Assembly (NCBI RefSeq): GCF_024112395.2
Contig: NZ_CP078013.2
Location: 3,906,001 to 3,970,000 of the forward strand
Origin: Pseudomonas pergaminensis
Lineage (GTDB): Bacteria > Pseudomonadota > Gammaproteobacteria > Pseudomonadales > Pseudomonadaceae
Length of the DNA stretch: 64,000 bases
Reading direction: 5' to 3'
A program made the translations under genes and the position numbers. Within the stretch, counting starts at the first letter, position 1, and every line of letters starts with the position of its first letter. Positions 7,723-16,648 of the stretch are shown here, piece by piece. The notes under the pieces were generated by a model. It worked only from the letters and a program-made list of their open reading frames with translations, did no database searches and was not told the origin of the DNA.

Positions 7723-9198
7723 TCACAACAGTGTGCGCTCCAGCGCCTTTTTCCACGCAGCATAACGCCCCGCCATAGCAGGATCATCCTGCGGCTCAAA
7801 CCGCTCCCGCTGCCGCTCCAGCGCGCCCAGCGCGTCATCACTCCCCCACACACCCATCGCCCTCCCCGCCAAGTGCGCCGCGCCCAGCGCCGACACTTCC
7901 GGCGACAGACTGCGCACCACCGGACGTTGCAACAGATCGGCCAAAAACTGCATCAACCAACGGTTACGCGTCGCACCGCCGTCCACCCACAACTCCTTCA
8001 ACGGGCTACCGATGTCCTGCTGCATAGCCTCAAAGACATCCCGAATCTGATAACCAATCGACTCCAGCGATGCCCGCAGGATATGCGCGCCAGAGGTGGC
8101 TTCGGTCAGCCCGCAGATCAAACCGCGCGCATCAGCCTGCCAGTGCGGAGCACCCAGCCCGGACAGTGCCGGCACAAAATACACACCGCCATTGTCCGGC
8201 AGTTGCGCAGCCTGCTCGGTGAGCGCATCCAGGGATTCCCCCGCCACCAGGCGCGAGGCCCACTGCACGGCGGCGCCGGTGTGGACGATATTGCCTTCCA
8301 TGCCAAAGGTGGGTTGGCCGCCGTCATGCCAGGCCAGGGTGGTGGACAAGCCGTGAGTCGAAGCAATCGGGCCGCCCATGGGGGTCATCAAGGACGAGCC
8401 GGTGCCCAGCGTCGCTTTCACCAGCCCCGGCGCAAACCCGCCCTGGCCGTACAGCGCAGCGTGGGAGTCGCCGATCATCGACATCACCGGGATGCCGGCG
8501 GGCAAACCACCCGCCGCGACGGTTTGCGCAAAAAAACCCGCGCTCGGCTGGATGGGCGCCAATGCGGCCAATGGAATCCTGAACAGTGCCAGCAGCGCCG
8601 GGTCCCAGGCACAGGTGTGCAGGTTGAACAATTGAGTGCGCGCCGCGTTGGAATAGTCGGTGGCAAACACCTGCCCGCCGCTGAGTTTCCACAGCAGCCA
8701 ACTGTCCATCGTGCCCAGGCAGATATCACCGGCAGCGGCGCGCGCGTGGCCATCCTCAAGGTGGTCGAGAATCCAGCGGAACTTGCCTGCCGAGAACATC
8801 GGGTCCAAGGCCAACCCGGTTTTTTCCAGGATCAGCGCCTCGTGTCCCTGCTCATGCAACTGGGCACACAACGCGGTCGAGCGCCGGCATTGCCAACTGA
8901 TGCACGGCGACAGCGCTTCGCCGGTATGCCGGTCCCAGGCCACCACCGATTCGCGCTGGTTGCTGATGGCCAGCGCGGTGATCGGCCGGTCCACCTGGCC
9001 CAGGCATTCTTCAATGGCGGCCAGGGTGCTGTGCCAGATCAGCAACGGGTCTTGCTCGGAAAACCCCGGCTGCGGATGGGTGATACTCAGCGGCCGCGAG
9101 CCCCGGGCAATCACCTGCCCGCGTTCGTTGACCAGCACCGCCTTGGCGTTGCTGGTGCCTTCGTCTATCGCCAGGATCAGCGGAGTGTTGTTTGTCAT
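7723..9198 (-). CDS. FGGY-family carbohydrate kinase
   Basis: 491 aa from the ATG at 9198; a GTG at 9207, overlapping the upstream stop, is an alternative. Near the N-terminus IDEGTSNAKAVL is the FGGY phosphate-1 motif, IGDSHAALYGQGG lies mid-protein, and LGTGSSLMTP and ELWVDGGATRN are the later ATP-binding elements. It phosphorylates a sugar, ketose or polyol with ATP. It is the third gene of an operon with the two transketolase halves, so its product is probably a ketose phosphate that transketolase cleaves. The exact substrate (xylulose-, apulose- or tetrulose-like) cannot be decided from sequence alone. The stop abuts the tandem repeat array, so the operon has no ordinary terminator there. 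Confidence 0.9.
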   Translation of the reverse strand: MTNNTPLILAIDEGTSNAKAVLVNERGQVIARGSRPLSITHPQPGFSEQDPLLIWHSTLAAIEECLGQVDRPITALAISNQRESVVAWDRHTGEALSPCISWQCRRSTALCAQLHEQGHEALILEKTGLALDPMFSAGKFRWILDHLEDGHARAAAGDICLGTMDSWLLWKLSGGQVFATDYSNAARTQLFNLHTCAWDPALLALFRIPLAALAPIQPSAGFFAQTVAAGGLPAGIPVMSMIGDSHAALYGQGGFAPGLVKATLGTGSSLMTPMGGPIASTHGLSTTLAWHDGGQPTFGMEGNIVHTGAAVQWASRLVAGESLDALTEQAAQLPDNGGVYFVPALSGLGAPHWQADARGLICGLTEATSGAHILRASLESIGYQIRDVFEAMQQDIGSPLKELWVDGGATRNRWLMQFLADLLQRPVVRSLSPEVSALGAAHLAGRAMGVWGSDDALGALERQRERFEPQDDPAMAGRYAAWKKALERTLL

Positions 9199-9203
9199 CG
9201 CAT

Positions 9204-10136
9204 TCACCGCAACCGAGTGGCAGCCGCCACAATCCCAGCCGCGTCGATGTTATGCAAGGCGCGGGTCGGTTCGCGAGCGCCGGCGGCGGCATATTCGCCA
9301 TCACCGATGCCCAGGCGCACCAGGGCAATGCCCAACCCGGCTTCGGCCAGTACTTCGGCGACCAGGCTGCCGACGCCACCGTTGATATTGTGTTCCTCGA
9401 CGGTGATGACCGCCCGCGTGCCACTCAGGGCGCTGAGCAACACGTCACGCTGCAACGGCCGGATCGACGACAGGTTGATCACCTGCGCCTGAATCCCCTG
9501 CTCGGCCAGCCGCCGTGCTGCGTCCACCGCTTCATGCACCACCGAGCCCAGGGCGACGATGCTCACGTCCGCGCCCTGGCGCAGGATATCCACCTGCCCC
9601 GGTACGAATTGATAGTTGGCAGCGTGCACGTCCGGCAACGCCTTGCCATCGAGACGGATGTACACCGGGCCCTGGTAGCGCAGCGCGTAGTCGACGATCT
9701 GCCGGCATTCAATGGCGTCGGCCGGGGCAAAGATCTGCACGTTGCCAAAGCCGCGCATCACCGAAATATCGTCGAGGCTATGGTGCGTGCTGGCCAACGG
9801 GCCGTAACTGGCGCCGGCATTCAGGCCGAACATCTTGACGTTGGCCTGGTTGTAGCAAACGTCGACTTTGATCTGCTCATTGGCGCGCGAAATCAGGAAG
9901 GGCGCGGCGTTGCAGGTCGCGGCGATCTTGCCGCCCAGGGCCAGGCCCGCCGCGACGCTGACCAGCGATTGCTCGGCAATGCCGACGTTGATCAGCCGCT
10001 CGGGAAAGCGCTGCACAAACGGGCCGATCTTGGCCGTGGAGGTGGAGTCACTGACCACCGGCACCACGTCCAGCCCGGCATCGACGGCGGCAATAAAGGC
10101 GTCCACCATGACGCTCGCCAGATGTTCACTCGCCAT
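9204..10136 (-). CDS. Transketolase C-terminal subunit (split transketolase)
   Basis: 310 aa, carrying the pyrimidine-binding and C-terminal domains of transketolase: ASVMVDAFIAAVDAGLDVV at the start, FPERLINVGIAEQSLVSVAAG (catalytic Glu in IAEQ), then TVEEHNINGGVGS near the end. The companion N-terminal subunit is encoded immediately upstream with an 11-bp overlap, and together they form an alpha2beta2-like ThDP enzyme. Such split transketolases often accompany specialised sugar pathways, for example apulose-4-phosphate transketolase, rather than the central one. The downstream kinase gene overlaps or follows within a few bases. Confidence 0.92.
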   Translation of the reverse strand: MASEHLASVMVDAFIAAVDAGLDVVPVVSDSTSTAKIGPFVQRFPERLINVGIAEQSLVSVAAGLALGGKIAATCNAAPFLISRANEQIKVDVCYNQANVKMFGLNAGASYGPLASTHHSLDDISVMRGFGNVQIFAPADAIECRQIVDYALRYQGPVYIRLDGKALPDVHAANYQFVPGQVDILRQGADVSIVALGSVVHEAVDAARRLAEQGIQAQVINLSSIRPLQRDVLLSALSGTRAVITVEEHNINGGVGSLVAEVLAEAGLGIALVRLGIGDGEYAAAGAREPTRALHNIDAAGIVAAATRLR

Positions 10137-10962
10137 GACTCAACTCCTCCAGTGCCGCGTTGATTTCATCACCCTTGGGCACGCGGTGGTGCCATTCGGG
10201 ACGGGCTTCGATAAACGACACGCCCTTGCCTTTGATGGTGTGCGCGATCAGCACCTGGGGCGCACCGGTCTTGGTTTGCATGCTTTCCAGGGCCTCGATC
10301 AACTGGCCCGCGTCGTTGCCGTCGCACTCGCTGACACCAAAGCCGAAGGCCGCCCATTTCTGGTCCAGCGGGTCGAGGGGCATGATGTCGGCCGTCAAGC
10401 CCGCCAGTTGCAGCTTGTTCTTGTCGACGATCACGAACAGGTTATCCAGGCCGTATTTGGCCGCAGCCATCGCCGCTTCCCAATTGGAGCCTTCGGCCAG
10501 TTCACCGTCACCAGTCAGCACGTAGATGCGTTTCTTGCTGCCGGACATCTTCGCCGCCAACGCCAGCCCCACCGCCACCGGCAAGCCGTGGCCGAGGGCG
10601 CCGGTATTAAGTTCGATGCCGGGGGTTTTCTGCCGCACCGGATGGCCCGGCAGGTGAGAGTTGAAATGTTGGTAAGTGGGCAGCCAGTCCACGGGAATGT
10701 AGCCCGCCTGCGCCAGGCAGCAATACAACCCGCCGACACCGTGGCCCTTGCTCTGGATATAGATATCGCGCTCAGGGTCTTCGGTGCGTTCCGGCCCGGT
10801 ATTGAGAATGCGGAAATACAGGGTGGCGAGAATATCGGTTTCCGAGAGGTCGGCACCGGTGTGGCCGCCAGCCGGTGAGTCGGCATTCAGGCGGATCACG
10901 TGGCGCCGGATCAGGCGGGCCTGTTCTTTGATCTGATGGGCGTCGTACTGGAAGGCATTCAT
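10126..10962 (-). CDS. Transketolase N-terminal subunit (split transketolase)
   Basis: 278 aa from the ATG at 10962, which has a strong AAAGGAG site 8 nt upstream. Reading through to 11241 would add 93 residues of non-conserved sequence and is rejected. It is the ThDP-diphosphate-binding half: SPAGGHTGADLSETDILATLY, QSKGHGVGGLY, NTGALGHGLPVAVGLALAAK, and GDGELAEGSNWEA, the ThDP motif start. It is the first gene of the leftward operon with the C-terminal half and the kinase. It transfers two-carbon units between ketose and aldose phosphates. It is divergent from the ABC importer operon across a 362-bp region. Confidence 0.93.
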   Translation of the reverse strand: MNAFQYDAHQIKEQARLIRRHVIRLNADSPAGGHTGADLSETDILATLYFRILNTGPERTEDPERDIYIQSKGHGVGGLYCCLAQAGYIPVDWLPTYQHFNSHLPGHPVRQKTPGIELNTGALGHGLPVAVGLALAAKMSGSKKRIYVLTGDGELAEGSNWEAAMAAAKYGLDNLFVIVDKNKLQLAGLTADIMPLDPLDQKWAAFGFGVSECDGNDAGQLIEALESMQTKTGAPQVLIAHTIKGKGVSFIEARPEWHHRVPKGDEINAALEELSHGE

Positions 10963-11016
10963 GCAGCGGCTCCTTTGAGGCTGACCACGCGGGGTGAACG
11001 TGTGCAAAGCTGTGTT

Positions 11017-11030
11017 TGAATATTTATTCA
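11017..11030. promoter_or_regulatory. Palindrome TGAATATTTATTCA, candidate operator of the leftward sugar operon
   Basis: TGAATA and TATTCA are exact inverted arms around TT. The site lies 55 bp upstream of the transketolase start in the divergent intergenic region. A related TAAATATTCA sequence sits at the opposite end (11271-11280). Paired sites of this kind would suit the SorC-type regulator encoded at 16649, which is inference. Confidence 0.4.
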
Positions 11031-11267
11031 GCAGTGACAATATATTTCTATTTAGACGCCGATCGCTCAGCAGGTCAAGTGAGTGACCGGTGGAAAAATG
11101 AAATAAAACCGCGAAATACCCCTCGGACAAACGGCCAAAATCCCACCCGCGCTTATCTATCCCGTGGCTTTGCGCCAGGTGAAAGCAGCGACCTAGAGGA
11201 ATACTGGAAAAATTAAGCGCTTGACTTTGCCACGGTGTCACTGGAATCTGAATTAACAGTCAAGCAC

Positions 11268-11284
11268 GCATAAATATTCAAGGC
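11268..11284. promoter_or_regulatory. Second TAAATATTCA site upstream of the ABC importer operon
   Basis: Reads TAAATATTCA at 11271-11280, the same core as one strand of the palindrome at 11017-11030. It is 45 bp before the GTG start of the permease. The 362-bp divergent region between the two operons also holds TTGACT at 11221, a possible -35, but no convincing -10 was seen. Confidence 0.35.
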
Positions 11285-11324
11285 GCTTGAAAGCACTCCA
11301 AAAAAAATAAATCAGGAGAACACT

Positions 11325-12332
11325 GTGGACGCCAAAGCTATTGTCCAGCACCCGGCCGAACTCAAGCCGCCCCACCGCCCGCGGTTGGTGAAACTGCTTC
11401 CCAGCAATATCGGCGGCCCGCTGATCGGCCTGGTGCTGCTGGTGCTGGTTTTCTCCTTCAGTTCCGAATTCTTCTTCTCGCTGCGCAATGGCCTGAACAT
11501 TCTTGATCAGGTCACGGTGTTGGGCATCCTCGCGATTGGCATGACCGCAGTGATCGTGATCGGTGGCATCGACCTGTCGGTGGGGTCGGTGCTGGCGTTC
11601 TCGATGATGATGCTCGGCTGGCTTTACCAGGACCAAGCGGTGCCGCTGGGGTTTGCGATCCCGATCTCGATTGCCAGCGGGATGCTTGCCGGGCTGGTGT
11701 CCGGCGGGTTGATCACCTATGCCAAGCTGCCGCCGTTCATTGCCACGCTGACCATGATGTCGGTGGCCCGCGGCCTGGCGAACATCCTCACCGAAGGCCG
11801 GCAGATCGTCGGCTACCCGGACTGGTTCACCAGCCTGGCCACGGTGCGTCACTTCGGGTTTCTCTCGGCAACCGTCGGGCTGTTCCTGGTGATGCTGGTG
11901 GTGGCCTGGGTGTTCCTGCGCTTTCGCGCCGGCGGCCGTAACCTGTATGCCATGGGCGGCAGCCCGGAGGTGGCGCGCCTGTCCGGCATCAAGGTGCGTG
12001 CGATCACCCTGTGGGTGTACGCCATCAGCGGTGCGCTGGCCGGTATCGCCGCCGTGACCCTGGCAGCACGCCTGGACTCTTCCCAACCCAGCGCCGGCCT
12101 GAGCCTGGAACTGGACGCCATCGCCGCCGTGGTGATTGGCGGCGCCAGCCTCAGCGGCGGCGTCGGCAGCATCGGCGGCACCCTGGTCGGTGTACTGATC
12201 ATTGGTGTATTGCGCAATGGTCTGAACCTGCTCGGTGTGTCGCCCTTCATTCAACAAGTGGTGATCGGCGTGGTCATCGCCCTCGCCGTGACCATCGACA
12301 CCCTGCGACGCCGCTCCAGCACTGCCCGTTAA
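11325..12332 (+). CDS. Sugar ABC transporter permease, RbsC/XylH type
   Basis: 335 aa starting at GTG 11325 with AGGAG 5 nt upstream. A polytopic membrane protein of the ribose/branched sugar permease family: TVLGILAIGMTAVIVIGGID and LSVGSVLAFSMMML early, FIATLTMMSVARGLANIL mid-protein, and the conserved cytoplasmic segment NLYAMGGSPEVARLSGI. It forms the membrane channel with the ATPase encoded at 13332. It is the first gene of the rightward operon, followed after 51 bp by the binding protein. Order permease-binding protein-ATPase differs from the E. coli rbsACB order. Confidence 0.93.
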   Translation: MDAKAIVQHPAELKPPHRPRLVKLLPSNIGGPLIGLVLLVLVFSFSSEFFFSLRNGLNILDQVTVLGILAIGMTAVIVIGGIDLSVGSVLAFSMMMLGWLYQDQAVPLGFAIPISIASGMLAGLVSGGLITYAKLPPFIATLTMMSVARGLANILTEGRQIVGYPDWFTSLATVRHFGFLSATVGLFLVMLVVAWVFLRFRAGGRNLYAMGGSPEVARLSGIKVRAITLWVYAISGALAGIAAVTLAARLDSSQPSAGLSLELDAIAAVVIGGASLSGGVGSIGGTLVGVLIIGVLRNGLNLLGVSPFIQQVVIGVVIALAVTIDTLRRRSSTAR

Positions 12333-12383
12333 AACCTGTTCGACAGTTGACACCCTCCAACAATAAAACCAGGAGTCACCGAC

Positions 12384-13316
12384 ATGTTCAGCCCCAAGAA
12401 ACTGCTGTTGGCCACCGCCCTCGCGGCCGCCACCCTCACCGCTGCCGGCACCACCTGGGCCAAGGACCTGACCATCGGCCTGGCCGTGGCCAACCTGCAG
12501 GCCGACTTCTTCAACCAGATCAAGCAATCGGTGGAAGCCGAGGGCAAGGCCAAGGGCATCAACGTGATTACCGTGGATGCCCAGGGCAACTCCTCCACCC
12601 AGGTCAGCCAGATTGAAGACCTGATCACCCGCCAGATCGATGTGCTGATCTACATCCCGGCCGGTGCCACCGCCGCCGGTGTGCCGGTCAAGGCTGCGAA
12701 AGCCGCCGGTATCCCGGTGATCGCCGTCGACCGCAACGCCCCCGACGCGCCAGGCGATACCTTTATCGCCAGTGACAGCGTGGCCGGGGCCAAGACCCTG
12801 GCCGAGTACGTCGGCAAGCTCACCGACGGCAAGGGCCGCATCGCGATCCTGCAAGGCCAGCTTGGCACCACCCCCGAAAATGATCGTGCCAAGGGTTTCG
12901 AAGAGGGCTTGAAAGCCTTCCCGGACCTTAAAGTCGTCGCCCAGCAACCCGCCGAATGGGCCCAGGATAAAGGCTTCGCCGTAGCCCAGGACCTGCTCCA
13001 GCGTGACCCGAATATCACCGTGTTCTTCGGCCGTGCCGATGCCATGGCCTTGGGTGCCGCCCAGGCGGTGAAAGTCGGCAACCTTGATCACAAGGTCGTG
13101 GTGGTCGGTTTTGACGGGGACGTCGCCGGGCTCAAGGCCGTGGAAAGTGGCGTGCTGAACGCGACCATGACCCAGCAGACCCAGAAGATGGGCCGCCTGG
13201 CCGTGGCGTCGGCCATCGACCTGAAAGCCGGCAAGGCCGTGCCCAAGGAGCAACTGTTGCCCACCGTGCTGACCACCAAAGAAAACGTCGCGCCGTTCCT
13301 GCAACAGCACCCGTAA
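12384..13316 (+). CDS. Sugar ABC transporter substrate-binding protein, RbsB type
   Basis: 310 aa with a Sec signal (FSPKKLLLATALAAATLTAA, cleavage near TWA-KDL) and an AGGAG site 8 nt before the ATG. Periplasmic type-I binding fold: LTIGLAVANLQADFFNQIKQ, DVLIYIPAGATAAGVPVKAA, PVIAVDRNAPD, and KVVVVGFDGDVAGLKAV near the end. It captures a monosaccharide or polyol and hands it to the permease. The phenylalanine and the Asp/Arg ligand positions look ribose-like, but related proteins bind apiose, allose, xylose or polyols, so the ligand is open. Confidence 0.92.
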   Translation: MFSPKKLLLATALAAATLTAAGTTWAKDLTIGLAVANLQADFFNQIKQSVEAEGKAKGINVITVDAQGNSSTQVSQIEDLITRQIDVLIYIPAGATAAGVPVKAAKAAGIPVIAVDRNAPDAPGDTFIASDSVAGAKTLAEYVGKLTDGKGRIAILQGQLGTTPENDRAKGFEEGLKAFPDLKVVAQQPAEWAQDKGFAVAQDLLQRDPNITVFFGRADAMALGAAQAVKVGNLDHKVVVVGFDGDVAGLKAVESGVLNATMTQQTQKMGRLAVASAIDLKAGKAVPKEQLLPTVLTTKENVAPFLQQHP

Positions 13317-13331
13317 GCCTTGGAGGTCGTC

Positions 13332-14843
13332 ATGCAAGCAGCAGCCCTGGACACCGCCCACGCCGACGCGGTGCTGTGCCTGCGCAATATCAGCAAGGCC
13401 TACGGGCCGGTGCAGGTACTGTCGCAGGTCAACGTGGACATTCGCCCCGGCGAAGTACTGGCCCTGCTCGGCGAGAACGGTGCGGGCAAGTCAACCTTGT
13501 CGTCGATCATCGCCGGGCTGGTACAGCCTGAAGCCGGGGGCAGCATGACCTGGCTCGGCGCGCCTTACGCACCGGCCTCGCCCGGTGCGGCACTGAGCGC
13601 CGGGATCGGCCTGATCCACCAGGAAATCCGCCTGCTGCCGCAATTGTCGATCGCCGAGAATATCTTCGTCGGCCGCCTGCCCATGCGTCATGGGCGGGTG
13701 GACCGCGAATACATGGAGGCCCAGGCGCAGATCCAGCTGGAGCGCCTGGGGCTCAAGGTGCCGGCGTCGCGCAAGGTCGAAGGCCTGAGCGTGGCGGCCC
13801 AGCAATTGGTTGAAATCGCCAAGGCGCTGACCCTCAAGGCCAGCCTGTTGATTCTCGATGAACCCACCGCCGCATTGGGCGGGGAAGAAACCGAGTTGTT
13901 GTTCAAACAGGTGGAACGGCTCAAGGCCGAGGGCGTGTCGTTTATCTATATCAGCCATCGCCTGGAAGAAATCGCGCGCATCGCCGACCGCGTGCTGGTG
14001 CTGCGCGACGGTCGCCAGATCGCTTTGCACGCCACCGCCCAGGTGCCGGTGCGCGAGTTGGTGGAGCAGATGGTCGGGCGCAGCCTGGAGCGGATTTTCC
14101 CAGCCCTGCAAGCGCCACAGGAGCGCGTGATGTTGCAGGTCAAGGACCTTACTTGCCGTGAGTTCGCCTTGCACGGCATCGACTTCGACGTGCGCGCCGG
14201 CGAAGTGTTTGGCATTGCCGGTGTGGTCGGCGCCGGGCGGACCGAACTGGTGCGCACCATTGCCGGCGCGGCGCGTGATATCCAAGGCCACATGGTGCTG
14301 GACGGTGAGGTGCGCCACCTGCGCTCGCCCCACGAGGCGATCCAGGCCGGTGTGGTGCTGGTGCCCGAGGACCGCAAGCAGCAAGGCGTGGTGGTGGAGC
14401 ACCGCATCGAAGACAACCTGATCTACGGCAACACCGACCTGTTGGATAAACGTGGCTGGGTGTTCCCTGCCCCGCTGCGCGAATTCGCCCGCACGGCGGT
14501 GGCGCGGTTGGGGGTGAAGGGTGCGCCGCAGTCGCGAATTTCGAGTTTGTCTGGTGGTAACCAGCAGAAGGTGATCATTGCCAAGTGGCTGGCGCGCAAT
14601 CCCAAGGTGTTCATCCTTGACGAGCCGACACGCGGCATCGACGTGGGCGCACGGGCGGCGATCTATGAAGTGATCGCGGACCTGGCGGCCAAGGGCATGG
14701 CCGTGATTGTGGTGAGCTCGGACCTCGATGAGGTGCTGGGGTTGTCCCATCGGGTGATGGTGATGAGCCGGGGCCGGCAGATGGGGATCCTGGCGCGGGG
14801 CGAGGCTACCCCGGTGTCGGTGATGGAAATGGCCACTGCGTAA
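13332..14843 (+). CDS. Sugar ABC transporter ATPase with tandem NBDs, RbsA type
   Basis: 503 aa from the ATG at 13332 (GGAGG 6 nt upstream); an in-frame TTG at 13320 is less likely. Two nucleotide-binding domains in one chain. The first has Walker A GENGAGKST, Walker B LLILDEPTAAL and a non-canonical signature LSVAAQQ, as is usual in RbsA. The second has the degenerate P-loop GVVGAGRTE, the signature LSGGNQQ and VFILDEPTRGIDVGA. It powers the importer encoded just upstream. A REPIN separates it from the dehydrogenase genes, which probably belong to the same transcription unit. Confidence 0.94.
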   Translation: MQAAALDTAHADAVLCLRNISKAYGPVQVLSQVNVDIRPGEVLALLGENGAGKSTLSSIIAGLVQPEAGGSMTWLGAPYAPASPGAALSAGIGLIHQEIRLLPQLSIAENIFVGRLPMRHGRVDREYMEAQAQIQLERLGLKVPASRKVEGLSVAAQQLVEIAKALTLKASLLILDEPTAALGGEETELLFKQVERLKAEGVSFIYISHRLEEIARIADRVLVLRDGRQIALHATAQVPVRELVEQMVGRSLERIFPALQAPQERVMLQVKDLTCREFALHGIDFDVRAGEVFGIAGVVGAGRTELVRTIAGAARDIQGHMVLDGEVRHLRSPHEAIQAGVVLVPEDRKQQGVVVEHRIEDNLIYGNTDLLDKRGWVFPAPLREFARTAVARLGVKGAPQSRISSLSGGNQQKVIIAKWLARNPKVFILDEPTRGIDVGARAAIYEVIADLAAKGMAVIVVSSDLDEVLGLSHRVMVMSRGRQMGILARGEATPVSVMEMATA

Positions 14844-14874
14844 GTGCCCTGCCCTCATAAACAACGAAGAACCC

Positions 14875-14966
14875 ATGTGGGAGCGGGCTTGCTCGCGAAA
14901 GCGGTGTATCAGTCAACACATTCATTAGCTGACCCACTGCTTTCGCGAGCAAGCCCGCTCCCACAG
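14875..14966. repeat. REPIN (paired inverted REP)
   Basis: GTGGGAGCGGGCTTGCTCGC plus GAAAGC is mirrored by GCTTTC plus GCGAGCAAGCCCGCTCCCAC about 35 bp later. It lies in the 160-bp gap between the importer ATPase gene and the first dehydrogenase, a typical place for a REP to modulate mRNA stability inside an operon. Confidence 0.92.
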
Positions 14967-15003
14967 TTTTGATCTGTGGTGTGTTCACTATTGGGAGTCG
15001 TTC

Positions 15004-15768
15004 ATGCAACTTTTTAGTCTTCAGGGCCAAGTCGCCTTTGTCACCGGCGCAGGCAGCGGCATTGGCCAGGCGATTGCCGTCGGGCTGGCCGAGGCCGGCG
15101 CGGATGTGGCCTGTTTCGATCTACCGGGCAGCCCCGGCATCGCCAGCACCGTCGAACGTATCCAGGCCCTCGGCCGCAAGGCCTTGGCCCTGAGCGGCAC
15201 GGTCACCGAACGCGCCGCGCTGGATGCAGCGGTAGCGCGCACCGAAGCCGAACTCGGCGCATTGAGCGTCGCCGTCAACTGCGCCGGCATCGCCAATGCC
15301 CAGGCCGCCGAAGACCTCGAACTGCAACGCTGGCAAACCACCCTGGACATCAACCTCACCGGCATCTTCCTCAGCTGCCAGGCCCAGGCCGCCGTGATGT
15401 TGCCCCGCGGCAAGGGCGCCATCGTCAATATCGCCTCGATGTCCGGCAGCATCGTCAACCGAGGCTTGCTCCAAGCGCACTACAACACCTCCAAGGCCGG
15501 CGTGATTCACCTAAGTAAAAGCCTGGCGATGGAATGGGCCGACAAGGGCTTGCGGGTCAATTGCATCAGCCCGGGCTACACCGCCACGCCGATGAACTCG
15601 CGCCCGGAAGTCGCCGACCAGGTGAAGATCTTTGAACAGACCACGCCCATGGGCCGCATGGCCAGCGTGGAAGAAATGGTCGGCCCGGCGATTTTCCTGG
15701 TCAGCCAGGCCTCGTCCTTCTGCACCGGTGTCGACCTGCTGGTCGATGGCGGCTTTGTCTGCTGGTAA
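15004..15768 (+). CDS. SDR-family oxidoreductase (ketose reductase / polyol dehydrogenase-like)
   Basis: 254 aa classical short-chain dehydrogenase. TGAGSGIG cofactor motif near residue 14, NCAGIA (NNAG-like) near 96, catalytic Ser in IASMSGS, and YNTSK for the Tyr-Lys pair. An Asp at the end of beta-2 (CFDLPG) favours NAD over NADP. The C-terminus DLLVDGGFVCW is typical of the sorbitol/xylulose/gluconate dehydrogenase branch. It probably oxidises a polyol to the ketose that the kinase phosphorylates. An adjacent second SDR suggests two redox steps or two substrates. The ATG at 15004 has GGGAG 6 nt upstream. Confidence 0.88.
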   Translation: MQLFSLQGQVAFVTGAGSGIGQAIAVGLAEAGADVACFDLPGSPGIASTVERIQALGRKALALSGTVTERAALDAAVARTEAELGALSVAVNCAGIANAQAAEDLELQRWQTTLDINLTGIFLSCQAQAAVMLPRGKGAIVNIASMSGSIVNRGLLQAHYNTSKAGVIHLSKSLAMEWADKGLRVNCISPGYTATPMNSRPEVADQVKIFEQTTPMGRMASVEEMVGPAIFLVSQASSFCTGVDLLVDGGFVCW

Positions 15769-15785
15769 CCCTGGGAGCCCTTGTC

Positions 15786-16586
15786 ATGTCGCAACGATTC
15801 AGCGGTAAAACTGTCGTGATTACCGGCGCCTGCCGGGGTATCGGCGCCGGCATTGCCGAGCGCTTCGCCCAGGAAGGCGCCCACCTGGTACTGGCTTCCA
15901 ATGACCTGGAACGCGTGACCTTCACCGCCAACCAACTGGCCCAGGAATACCACGTCGACACCCTGGCCCTGGCCATCGACGTCACCCGTGAAGACGATAT
16001 CGAAAAGCTCTACCGCGAAGGCCACGCACGGTTCGGCAGCATCGACGTGTCGGTGCAGAACGCCGGCATCATCACCATCGACCACTACGACAAAATGCCT
16101 CGCGCCGATTTCGACAAGGTGCTGCAGGTCAACACCACCGGCGTGTGGCTCGGCTGCCGGGAAGCGGCCAAGTACATGGTCAAGCAAGGCAGCGGCCGGC
16201 TGATCAACACCTCTTCCGGCCAGGGCCGCCAGGGGTTCATCTACACGCCCCACTACGCCGCGAGCAAAATGGGCGTGATCGGCATCACCCAAAGCCTGGC
16301 GCTGGAATTGGCGCGGCATAACATCACGGTGAACGCGTTCTGCCCCGGCATTATCGAAAGCGAGATGTGGGACTACAACGACCGGGTGTGGGGCGAGATC
16401 CTCAGCACCGACGAGAAACGCTACGGCAAGGGTGAATTGATGGCCGAATGGGTCAAGAACATCCCCCTGCGCCGCGCCGGCAAACCCTCGGATGTCGCGG
16501 GCCTGGTGGCGTTTCTCGCGTCGGACGATGCGGCCTACCTGACCGGCCAGGCGATCAATATCGACGGCGGCCTGATCATGTCGTAA
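15786..16586 (+). CDS. SDR-family oxidoreductase (second polyol/sugar dehydrogenase)
   Basis: 266 aa classical SDR. TGACRGIGAGIA glycine motif, VQNAGI (NNAG equivalent), Ser in NTSSGQG, catalytic YAASK, and NAFCPGI downstream. The C-terminus ends INIDGGLIMS. It follows the first SDR by 17 bp with a GGGAG site, so both are co-expressed. The residue after beta-2 is SND, with Asp absent at the usual NAD position, so cofactor choice may differ from its neighbour. The substrate is presumably a polyol or ketose of the same pathway (inference). Confidence 0.87.
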   Translation: MSQRFSGKTVVITGACRGIGAGIAERFAQEGAHLVLASNDLERVTFTANQLAQEYHVDTLALAIDVTREDDIEKLYREGHARFGSIDVSVQNAGIITIDHYDKMPRADFDKVLQVNTTGVWLGCREAAKYMVKQGSGRLINTSSGQGRQGFIYTPHYAASKMGVIGITQSLALELARHNITVNAFCPGIIESEMWDYNDRVWGEILSTDEKRYGKGELMAEWVKNIPLRRAGKPSDVAGLVAFLASDDAAYLTGQAINIDGGLIMS

Positions 16587-16648
16587 GGGTTTGGTATCCT
16601 CACGGCCATTGAGTCATGCCTTTTACTATAAAGAGCCCTGAGGCCTTC

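Noticed and set aside
6971..7756. Long open frames on both strands across the 72-bp array (up to 261 codons, 24-residue repeats)
   Set aside because: The period is divisible by three, so open frames arise automatically. The sequence is REP-derived, frames on both strands stay open, and no ribosome site precedes them.
7537..9492. 651-codon plus-strand frame opposite the kinase gene
   Set aside because: It is Arg/Gln/His-rich shadow translation of the FGGY kinase gene, which has all family motifs on the minus strand.
10963..11241. N-terminal extension of the transketolase N-subunit by 93 codons
   Set aside because: The ATG at 10962 has a strong ribosome site and matches the family start; the extension reads AT-rich promoter DNA with operator-like sites.
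11253..13361. 702-codon minus-strand frame opposite the ABC importer genes
   Set aside because: Gly/His/Gln-rich shadow of the permease and binding-protein genes, which carry clear motifs on the plus strand.
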